From assembly GCF_902859895.1 (NCBI RefSeq), contig NZ_CADIKM010000038.1, forward strand, positions 1-38,508: a stretch of DNA of 38,508 nucleotides, given 5' to 3'. Of this stretch, positions 14,633-21,784 are shown piece after piece; position 1 is the first letter of the stretch; each line of letters opens with the position of its first letter. This DNA comes from Pararobbsia alpina (lineage in GTDB: Bacteria; Pseudomonadota; Gammaproteobacteria; Burkholderiales; Burkholderiaceae). The notes under the pieces were generated by a model. The model worked only from the letters and a program-made list of their open reading frames with translations. It was not told where the DNA came from and searched no databases. The translations under genes and the position numbers were made by a program.

Positions 14633-17102
14633 ACGACGGCATCTCCTTCTTCCCGGCACGTCAACGTCCAGCGCTTTTACGGCCCACACCCCAAACGGTG
14701 GGTCCAGGCCGACCGTTCCCGATTTACCTCGCCAACAGCACGGCCGGGCGTTGAGTCGCCAACTCGACGACCTCAGGCCCGTGGCGGCGGCGGCGGTAGC
14801 AGGGCAGCAAGAACAAGGGCTGGAAAGCGGCCTGGGCCTGCAAATCCAGTTTGTCAGCCAGCCGGATGTCGAACTTGCGTTCCAGAGCCTAGCAGACGAG
14901 CGTCAGAAGATTGAATTGCTCAGCGTGCGCCGGGAAGGTGTCCACACGTATGCCAATGTGTTCGTTCCCGATGGCAAGCTAACGCACTTCGAGAAATACG
15001 TCGCCGAGTACCTGGCAGAGAAAACGGACGTGAACGGCAACCCACGTGACCACCGGTCCTTGCTGAACACCATAGAGTCCATTCGCTCAGCCGGACTGCG
15101 AGCGCTGTGGACGGACGCCGCCGCCCTTCTGCCCGAAGACTCGACCACGCCTTTCTGGTGGGAGGTTTGGTTGCCCGTCCGTGGGCAGCGGCAAGCCGTC
15201 GTGGAAGATTTCAAGAAGCTGGCGACGTTGGCCGAGTGTGCCGTCGGTGATCAGCAGTTCGACTTTCCCGAGCGGACGGTTTTGCTGATGTATGGCTCCG
15301 AGCACCAGTTCTCCCGGTCCGTCATGACCTTGAACTGTGTCGCCGAATTGCGTCGTGCCAAGGAGACCGCAGACTTCTTCGACGAAATGGATGCCGGCGA
15401 GCAACGCGGATGGCAGGACGACTTGCTCCAGCGGACACGCTTTGCCCCCGATGGCGACGAAACACCGCGCGTGTGTCTGCTCGATTCGGGCGTCAATCGT
15501 GGACATCCGTTGTTGGAGCCACTGATCGCCGGCGAGGACATGTACAGCGTCGACCCGACAGGCTTGACCGACGATACGGCCAACCACGGCACTGGCATGG
15601 CCGGCTTGGCCGCATATGGCGACCTCACCGATGCCATCGCAGCTGATTCTCCAGTTGATGTCGAGCATCGTCTGGAATCCGTGCGGCTGGTTGCGGCCGG
15701 AGGAGCCAACCCAGGGCCCGCTTCCTTCCATGCCTCGCTGTTCAGCGACGCCGTGGCGCGCCCAGAAATTGCTTTCCCAAATCGCACACGCATCTTTTGT
15801 TCAGCGATCTCCGCCTCCGATTACCGCGACCGGGGGCGTCCTTCATCCTGGTCAGCGGCTGTGGACAGCCTCGCGGCGGACGCTGATGGCACGGGGCAAT
15901 TCCCCCGCCTGTTCGTTCTGTCTGCAGGCAATACGAATGACGTCGACGCCTGGAGCCGCTATCCCGCGAGTCTGTCGACCAATCTCGTCCACGACCCTGG
16001 ACAAGCCTGGAATGCGCTGACGGTCGGGGCATGTACGCAAAAGTCGGACACGCAGGATCGAAACTATGAGCCGGTCGCAGCGACTGGAGGTCTGAGCCCC
16101 TACACCACGACTTCGGCCGCATGGGAAAGCGCATGGCCGTTGAAGCCCGATATCGTGCTGGAAGGTGGCAATATCGGCGCCAATGGCCTTGGCCCCATTG
16201 GCATGAGCAGCCTGCAGTTGCTCTCGGCGAACAATCAGCCCTTAGACCGCCTATTCACCACGTTCAATGCGACCAGCGCCGCGTCGGCGCTGTGCGCCCG
16301 GATTGCCGCACAGATCTGGACGGCCTACCCATCCTTGCGGCCCGAAACCGTCCGGGCCCTGATCGTACATTCCGCCGAATGGACCGAAGCCATGCGGGCC
16401 ATGTATCTGCCAGCGGGTCGCGTAGCGACCAAGCATGAATACGCCAATCTGATCCGGCATTGCGGTTGGGGTGAACCCGATCTCGGGCGCGCGCTCTGGA
16501 GCGCGAGCAATTCGCTCACGCTGGTGATCGAAGATTCAGTGCATCCCTACAAGAAGGAACGGGGCAGGAGTCCTGCCAGCCGTGACATGAAGCTGCACGC
16601 CTTGCCCTGGCCCCGCGATGAGTTGGAGGCGTTGCAGGCTGCTCGCGTGCAGATGCGCGTCACCTTGTCCTACTTCGTCGAACCCAATCCGTCGGCCCGC
16701 GGCGCAGCCTCCAAGTTCTACTACCCGTCACATCGTCTTCGTTTCGATGTGCAGCGGCCGCTGGATGCTTCCACCGCTGATTTCGTCGCCCGCGTCAACG
16801 CGGCTGCCCTGCGTGAGGATGAGGGCGATCCGGCCAATCCCCGTGATCCCGACTGGTATCTGGGCGAACGACAACGGCACCGGGGTTCGCTCCATCAGGA
16901 TGTGTGGGAAGGCACCGCCGCCGACCTCGCGAGTCGGGGATTCATTGCTGTCTATCCAGCGGCAGGATGGTGGCGAACCCGGCCGGCATTGGAGCGATAC
17001 GATCTACCGGCCCGGTACAGTTTGGTGGTCTCGATACGAACGGCTCAAACGGAGATCGACCTTTACAATGCGATCGCCCAGCAAGTGGCCATTGTGACGT
17101 AG
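14610..17102 (+). CDS. S8 subtilisin-like serine protease, intracellular
   Basis: An 830-aa S8 peptidase. The triad is present: Asp292 in VCLLDSGVNRGHP, His326 in ANHGTGMAGLAA and Ser556 in FNATSAASALCAR. In the last, the usual Gly before Thr-Ser is Ala. The oxyanion Asn is in VLSAGNTND. There is no signal peptide or propeptide-like start, so it should act in the cytoplasm. About 290 residues precede the catalytic domain, perhaps for regulation or ATPase docking, and about 230 follow it. The gene starts inside the AAA+ gene (23-bp overlap). Paired ATPase-subtilase genes recur in bacterial islands and are suspected of stress or defence roles; that role is inference here. Confidence 0.88.
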   Translation: MPEQPPDRRRHLLLPGTSTSSAFTAHTPNGGSRPTVPDLPRQQHGRALSRQLDDLRPVAAAAVAGQQEQGLESGLGLQIQFVSQPDVELAFQSLADERQKIELLSVRREGVHTYANVFVPDGKLTHFEKYVAEYLAEKTDVNGNPRDHRSLLNTIESIRSAGLRALWTDAAALLPEDSTTPFWWEVWLPVRGQRQAVVEDFKKLATLAECAVGDQQFDFPERTVLLMYGSEHQFSRSVMTLNCVAELRRAKETADFFDEMDAGEQRGWQDDLLQRTRFAPDGDETPRVCLLDSGVNRGHPLLEPLIAGEDMYSVDPTGLTDDTANHGTGMAGLAAYGDLTDAIAADSPVDVEHRLESVRLVAAGGANPGPASFHASLFSDAVARPEIAFPNRTRIFCSAISASDYRDRGRPSSWSAAVDSLAADADGTGQFPRLFVLSAGNTNDVDAWSRYPASLSTNLVHDPGQAWNALTVGACTQKSDTQDRNYEPVAATGGLSPYTTTSAAWESAWPLKPDIVLEGGNIGANGLGPIGMSSLQLLSANNQPLDRLFTTFNATSAASALCARIAAQIWTAYPSLRPETVRALIVHSAEWTEAMRAMYLPAGRVATKHEYANLIRHCGWGEPDLGRALWSASNSLTLVIEDSVHPYKKERGRSPASRDMKLHALPWPRDELEALQAARVQMRVTLSYFVEPNPSARGAASKFYYPSHRLRFDVQRPLDASTADFVARVNAAALREDEGDPANPRDPDWYLGERQRHRGSLHQDVWEGTAADLASRGFIAVYPAAGWWRTRPALERYDLPARYSLVVSIRTAQTEIDLYNAIAQQVAIVT

Positions 17103-17125
17103 CGGAAATGGGCACGGAATAGGGC

Positions 17126-17165
17126 AGCCCGCGGAATTTGACCATCCGCGAGCATGCCGCGGGCT
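17126..17165 (+). terminator. Terminator-like hairpin after the subtilase gene
   Basis: AGCCCGCGG (17126-17134) and CCGCGGGCT (17157-17165) form a perfect 9-bp GC stem with a 22-nt loop, 24 bp past the subtilase stop. No long T-run follows (TTGACGG), so it may be rho-assisted. Confidence 0.45.
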
Positions 17166-17275
17166 TGACGGCCGGCGAGGGGACTACTCGAGCCGCTTGT
17201 GGTTCGTATAGGGAGAAAAGCGTCGATTTGTTACAAGTGGCGGCGCGCTAGAATGCGCCGGGGCAAAAACTAATA

Positions 17276-17385
17276 ATGGGGGCAGGGAACGAGGGTCACG
17301 GCACGGCAGCTAACAACTATTGCTCTGGCATTGCTTGACGGTTGCAGTACCGTGGGGCCGAGCTTCGCCAACCATCCAGGTGACT
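17276..17385 (+). pseudogene. 5' remnant resembling an outer-membrane lipoprotein signal
   Basis: Removing one G from the GGGGG run after ATG 17276 gives MGQGTRVTARQLTTIALALL, then DGCSTVGPSFA. This looks like the signal and first residues of a NodT-type RND efflux outer-membrane lipoprotein (LAGCxxVGPxF), with Ala changed to Asp before the Cys. After about 33 residues the similarity stops where the opposite-strand NTPase fragment begins. A possible promoter lies just upstream (TTGTTA near 17229 and TAGAAT near 17249). It is the truncated start of a gene, with low certainty. Confidence 0.3.
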
Positions 17386-17389
17386 GCGC

Positions 17390-17820
17390 GATAGGGATAC
17401 CCTGGGCAGACTGCCTGGCACAGGCGCGGGTCAATGGCCTTCGGATGCACGCCTTTGGCCGTGAACGCCAGGAAATGGGAGCGCGGGGCCCATTCCTCGA
17501 TGATGGCATTGAAGCGGAACCATGCCGACTGCGTGATAGCGTTGCCGACCGGGAAATCGTCGAGAATGACAATTTGTCCCGAGTCCGCGTTGCGAAGTTC
17601 GACCAGCAAGCGGTCCAATGCCGCAGGCAGCGAAGACTCGTCCACGGACGACAAATCGGCCCACCAATTGACGCCGCCCAACCGTTTCGCGACGAGGCTT
17701 GCCACGGTTGTTTTTCCTCGGCCCTCGGATCCGACGATCAGCGCCGGGCTGCGTTGGTCGAACCAACGGCGCTCGCGGCAGAACAAATGGCGGAAGCGAG
17801 GGCTCGACGCCCCATTGCTG
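17390..17820 (-). pseudogene. Internal fragment of a P-loop NTPase
   Basis: The minus-strand frame reads [20 protein letters not shown], with a Walker A-like [29 protein letters not shown] follows, then the Walker B-like [12 protein letters not shown] and [20 protein letters not shown]. This is a good STAND/AAA-type NTPase core. The N-terminus is missing: at about 17821 the sequence changes abruptly to a serine resolvase, and the C-terminus is lost at about 17390, where a plus-strand lipoprotein remnant starts. No start codon with a ribosome-binding site belongs to it. It is a relic of a larger signalling or defence NTPase. Confidence 0.5.
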
Positions 17821-18093
17821 CAGGGATACGCCACCAAGGGCGAGGCAGTGCACGCGCACGCCTGCGGCGGCCAGTAGCTCGACGGTCGCCCGTACGTCCA
17901 AGGCGTTGCGGCCGAGGCGATCCAGTTTGGTCACCACCAGCACGTCGCCATCCTCTAGGCGGTCTAGCAGCTTGATAAAGCCCGGGCGTTCGGTGGCGGC
18001 GGTGCTGCCGCTGATCGATTCCTCGACGGTACGGCGCCTGTCCACGGCAAACCCCGCCGCCCGGATTTCCTCAATCTGGTTTGGCGGAGTGTT
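17821..18093 (-). pseudogene. Serine resolvase fragment (Tn3-type)
   Basis: Residues [14 protein letters not shown], then [40 protein letters not shown] and [17 protein letters not shown] form the central catalytic domain of a Tn3-family resolvase/invertase. The N-terminal YxRVS segment carrying the nucleophilic Ser is not in frame, and the C-terminal helix and HTH are cut off after GGVSL, where the NTPase fragment begins. It cannot be active. It marks a former transposon or cassette end and probably helped bring in neighbouring genes. Confidence 0.75.
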
Positions 18094-18099
18094 CGCAAC

Positions 18100-18309
18100 G
18101 TGATTGAAGTCACTCCTCGACTGCGGGATGCATATTTGATGGCAGCATAGCCAATTTGGACCCCCCGCTTGCCATCCTGGTTGCTCGTCAAGAAGAGCAA
18201 CTCGCCCCGAAGCCAGAAACCCTCGATACGTTTCGGTGCAACCGAGCAGGTCCCGGTAAGAGTCCGCCTGTCTATCGATGCGTTTCAAAAACGTGCCGAC
18301 GTGGGTCAC
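18100..18309 (-). other. Unrecognised N-terminal coding remnant
   Basis: From a GTG at 18309 the minus strand reads [20 protein letters not shown] and then [20 protein letters not shown], which looks like genuine protein. It loses quality around 18180 and runs straight into the resolvase fragment. No ribosome-binding site or family could be assigned. It may be the start of the gene that the resolvase element interrupted. Confidence 0.3.
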
Positions 18310-18375
18310 GTCTAAGGTAGGGTCTTGGCGTCTGCATGCTCCCTCCGTTCATCAAGCGCTTTCAAAAGCCACCGC

Positions 18376-18681
18376 CTAAAGCCGCCGAGTCGGCTTGGTG
18401 GTCGGCATCGTGTCGTGGGCCTCCAGCAGCTTCTCGTAGTTACGTCGCAAGATGATCCCCGCGTAGCAGACATGCTCGCGCATTAACTGCTCGGCCCGCT
18501 GGCCGCCGCGGGCGATGATGGCTTCGATGATGCGGTGATGGTCGCCGTGGGACCGAAGAATAATCGCGTGGTCGTCCCAGAGCATGATCCGATCCGAGGC
18601 GAACGGGATGTGCTGCGCCTGTTCCGCGAAGCGCGTCACCCACGGAAACCCCGCTCGAAACCCCACAGATCCATGACGCAA
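18376..18681 (-). pseudogene. GntR/FadR-type regulator, C-terminal FCD fragment
   Basis: The frame contains DHHRIIEAIIARGGQRAEQL followed by MREHVCYAGIILRRNYEKLL, the last two helices of an FCD ligand-binding domain with the metal-site His residues. The preceding 60 residues fit the rest of the domain. The N-terminal winged helix is absent and the sequence upstream of about 18670 is unrelated. It is therefore a 3' gene fragment with no DNA-binding part. FCD regulators normally control sugar-acid or amino-acid catabolism, so this piece is probably debris from the ancestral chromosome or another element. Confidence 0.7.
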
Positions 18682-19118
18682 AAACCTTGCTGAAAGATCT
18701 CCATTTCTTAACTCGGGTGGATTGGGTGTGGACCGGATTGCAAAATATGCTGTTGCCAGTGGGGGGCGCCAAAAACGGACGTGGTGGCGTCAGCGGCAAT
18801 GGCGACTTCCAGATGCGCGATGGCGGCATCGAGGTTTTCGACAGAATACGGACCGGCAGCTTGTGACTTCGGCGGGCGTTGCTGATTCGGCGCTCTCGTA
18901 CGAACCCCTCCTTGTTGGTGGTGGGGGAATGATGCGAGCTGATCCGGACATTTATGTCCGGGTTGCTGCGCTCGATGGACAGGAAAGTATGGGATTCGAG
19001 CGGCATTCGTCGGGACACAATTTGTCTGGATCGACGACTAAAGTGGAGTTCGAAGCCGGGCCTCGTCCCGGCACGGCGATGTCGAAACCCCTGTGCAACG
19101 TATGAGGAGCAGAAGTTC
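18682..19118. other. 437-bp region without a supported gene
   Basis: Open frames exist on both strands but none has a credible start, composition or similarity. The last 20 bp carry GAGGAG, the ribosome-binding site of the small membrane peptide gene at 19119. Confidence 0.4.
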
Positions 19119-19259
19119 ATGATAAACAACAATTCTCCGCTAGAAAGCCTTGCTGCGTTTGCAATTACGTTCGCTGTCGGCATCTTGTCGACTGTCGCTC
19201 GGAAAGTACCTGAAAAGGTTTGCCGCGACACGGCTATCGATGCATCGCGCATGAGCTAA
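19119..19259 (+). CDS. 46-aa single-TM peptide (copy B of a family)
   Basis: GAGGAG lies 9 nt before ATG 19119. The product MINNNSPLESLAAFAITFAV... has a polar start, SPLxxLAAFAIxF, one membrane helix and a charged tail (RKVPEKVCRDTAIDASRMS). The block SPLxxLAAFAIxF is shared almost exactly with the ORF at 37311, and more loosely with the one at 12951, although the DNA sequences have diverged. That points to selection on the protein. Unlike the other two copies it is not followed by a zinc-ribbon gene. It may be an orphan left after rearrangement. Confidence 0.6.
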   Translation: MINNNSPLESLAAFAITFAVGILSTVARKVPEKVCRDTAIDASRMS

Positions 19260-19460
19260 CACAGGCTTCCAGAATTCGATGGGGAAACGGCTAAAGAAAT
19301 GTCGAGGCTGACCGTTATCCCAAGGGAGACAGATAAAAATACACGACGGTCATTTCGCGGGAGACCTCGTTGAATCCGATACGACGCGGCGGAGATGCGA
19401 GGCCGCGCAGATCGGGTAAAAACCGTGTTCGACATTACGCTCTTCGTAATGCGGGGAAAA

Positions 19461-19556
19461 ATGAATACATTAATCAAGGCATTCGCATTTGCCGCCGACA
19501 AGCACAGGAATCAGCGCCGAAAGGACGTTCACCCATCAATTGAAAGCATTCTCTGA
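19461..19556 (+). pseudogene. N-terminal stub of an HD-domain (SpoT/MESH-like) hydrolase
   Basis: ATG 19461, preceded by GGGGAAAA, opens MNTLIKAFAFAADKHRNQRR and then KDVHPSIESIL before TGA at 19554. The motif AxxFAAxKHRxQRRKD is the standard beginning of small HD hydrolases related to SpoT/MESH1, whose next segment carries the catalytic HD. Here the similarity ends after about 24 residues and the dynamin operon starts 17 bp later. The stub therefore marks the left junction of the inserted operon. Confidence 0.55.
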
Positions 19557-19573
19557 GCGAAAGAAAGCCGACT

Positions 19574-21784
19574 ATGAATTCCCCTGAGCTTCTGCTTCAA
19601 AATCTCAATCAGTCTCTGCGCAACCTGAGAGGCGCGTCTGCCGTTCTGGAAGGACACAGCGTTGGAGAGGAATTAAAACCGGTGATGCAGCGTCTGCTGC
19701 TCGCTCAGGTATTGGGTGAATTTTCGATTATCGCGATCGGGGGGTCACAGGGCGCAGGCAAGACGACACTGCTGGCAAAGCTGTATGGGCTCGCTTGCGA
19801 CGATATGTCGTGGCTCAATGCTAACGAGGGACGCGGGGAGCAGTTGCCGGTCCTGATCCTCGAAGACCCGGACGCGACCGCGGCGCAAGGTTATGTGCGG
19901 CACCTGCATTTCGATGCCGACGTCAAACGTTGCGAACTGAGGGAAACTCGTGTCGGGGACGTGCGCGAATTTCATAGCGCTTGTGGCGGTGCAAATCCAG
20001 ACGTTCTTCTGCCGGTCTTGCGCGTACCGCAAAAGTTTTTCGGCGGCACGCGTCAGGCGTTGATGCTGTTGCCCGGCTACGAGCGCACAACCCGCGAAAA
20101 CCGGTTGTGGCAGTTGCTGATGCGTCAAGTCATCATCGGTTCTTCGGGCTGCGTGATCGTGACCGACAGCACCCGCTTGGCCAACCAGCAGCAACAGGAA
20201 ATCCTCGTCGATACGCTTCAGGCCGATCTCAAGACGCTGGATACACTGGTCGTCGTCACGAAGACGGAGGACCTTGCGTCGAGCGCAGAGAAGCGCCGGG
20301 CGATGCGCGTAATCGCCGCGCAGACGTTCGGTATTGCCGAAGAGCGGATGGACAGCCGCGTCATCACTGCAGGCGTGAGCGATGCAGCCTATGTCGAGCA
20401 ATGGCTGCCGGAGCTGAAAGCGGCGATTCGACAAATCGGCGCCAGCACGCTCGAACATCGCAACGCCCAACTCGCCCATCTGGAAGAAACAGTTGGGACC
20501 GAATTGGGGCGTGTGTTGGCCACTGTGCAGAGTCGGTCACGTACCTATATTGCGCGTAACACCGACGACGCCGACAGCGAGCAGGCCATGGTCAACCGCT
20601 GCCTTGAGACGTTCGATGAGTCGTCCCATGCGCTGCGGGAGGACTATCGCAAGAAGATCGACACGATGTTGCGCACGCGTACCGGTCAAGCATGGGACGA
20701 TCTGCAGACCCATCTCTCCAATAACCACGAGGGCATCCTTCCGAAGTTGAAGGGCGTTTTCGACACTGCGACGGAGAGCCAAAAGAAGCTGCAATCCGAC
20801 ATTGCAGCTGCCTGGAGCAAGGGCGAACCCATCGGTACGTCGTTTATCCAGATCCTCGGCTCGCTGGTCGAAGGGCGTCTCGGCATCGACACGGTGCCCG
20901 TCGCGGTCAGGCTCGGGGCCAACGCGGCGGTACCCCAACGTCTTGGCTATGCCGACGAGAAAGGAGAAGCGGTCAAATGCCGAAAGCTTTCGGATTCGAC
21001 GGTCAACGATCTCCAGGCGCTCTTTTGTCAGCATGAGCAGGACGACACGCACCGCGAAACCAGCACGGCGCTGGAGGCCAGCGTCAAGATGCTGCCGGCG
21101 CTCGGGCTGGAGTACGTCCGCGCGGCCAGCCTGCTGCCCGATCTGGTGAGGCTCGACGAACATCGCGCAAAGGTGACGCTCAATGGCGATCTGATTTCGT
21201 CGTTGACTAACGTCAGCGGCCAACTCCAGGCTTTCCGCTCCGAAACCAGCACGATCCTGAAGGGACTTGCCGTGGTGATGGCGATCGACTTCTTTGCGGA
21301 CGGCCAGCTCGACTCGGTCGCCCCGCTGCTGCAAGTGCTTGGCCTCGGGGGCACCCAGGCCGCTAGCGCAACCGCCGGAGGCGCAACCGCTGCGTCGGGG
21401 GCCGCGACCGCCATGACGGCCGTTTCGGCGATAGGTGCCGCCGTTGCGACTGCGGCGACCGTCGGATTTCTGGTCTACGCGGGGATGCGCGAAGTCCGTC
21501 AATATGACAATCAGGTTCGCAGCTATGCGTACGCGGCGCTTCAAGGCATCCAGGATCTGCATCAGCGTTACTTCATGTCCCATTTCGACGATCTGATCGC
21601 GCATCTGCGTGAACGACTGACCGAGGGATTGCGCCGGCGTTTCAAGCTCGATTCGGTGCTCATGCGCCAGGATCGTCTCGCGAAGTCGATCGCGGACGCG
21701 AAGCAGTACCGGCTCGATCTGCTGGACGAGATTGCGCGCTCCGGCAGAACGCTCGATATCTATCGGGGAATGCTGTCGGCATGA
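19574..21784 (+). CDS. Dynamin-like GTPase 1 with a hydrophobic C-terminal paddle
   Basis: A 736-aa large P-loop GTPase. Walker A/G1 is GSQGAGKT at 57-64 after a beta strand (FSIIAIGG). The G3 region is LLPGYE (165-170), lacking the usual Asp of DxxG, and G4 is TKTED (229-233), offset from the normal TKxD. Long helical segments follow (about 300-580, stalk-like). An Ala/Gly-rich hydrophobic hairpin comes next (about 593-637, ending VGFLVYAG), as in bacterial dynamin-like proteins that insert into membranes, and the C-terminus is helical. It is the first gene of a six-gene operon; its TGA overlaps the next ATG. Likely role: nucleotide-driven membrane binding or remodelling. Confidence 0.75.
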   Translation: MNSPELLLQNLNQSLRNLRGASAVLEGHSVGEELKPVMQRLLLAQVLGEFSIIAIGGSQGAGKTTLLAKLYGLACDDMSWLNANEGRGEQLPVLILEDPDATAAQGYVRHLHFDADVKRCELRETRVGDVREFHSACGGANPDVLLPVLRVPQKFFGGTRQALMLLPGYERTTRENRLWQLLMRQVIIGSSGCVIVTDSTRLANQQQQEILVDTLQADLKTLDTLVVVTKTEDLASSAEKRRAMRVIAAQTFGIAEERMDSRVITAGVSDAAYVEQWLPELKAAIRQIGASTLEHRNAQLAHLEETVGTELGRVLATVQSRSRTYIARNTDDADSEQAMVNRCLETFDESSHALREDYRKKIDTMLRTRTGQAWDDLQTHLSNNHEGILPKLKGVFDTATESQKKLQSDIAAAWSKGEPIGTSFIQILGSLVEGRLGIDTVPVAVRLGANAAVPQRLGYADEKGEAVKCRKLSDSTVNDLQALFCQHEQDDTHRETSTALEASVKMLPALGLEYVRAASLLPDLVRLDEHRAKVTLNGDLISSLTNVSGQLQAFRSETSTILKGLAVVMAIDFFADGQLDSVAPLLQVLGLGGTQAASATAGGATAASGAATAMTAVSAIGAAVATAATVGFLVYAGMREVRQYDNQVRSYAYAALQGIQDLHQRYFMSHFDDLIAHLRERLTEGLRRRFKLDSVLMRQDRLAKSIADAKQYRLDLLDEIARSGRTLDIYRGMLSA

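Noticed and set aside
15087-15793. Minus-strand ORFs inside the subtilase gene
   Set aside because: Shadows of the S8 catalytic domain.
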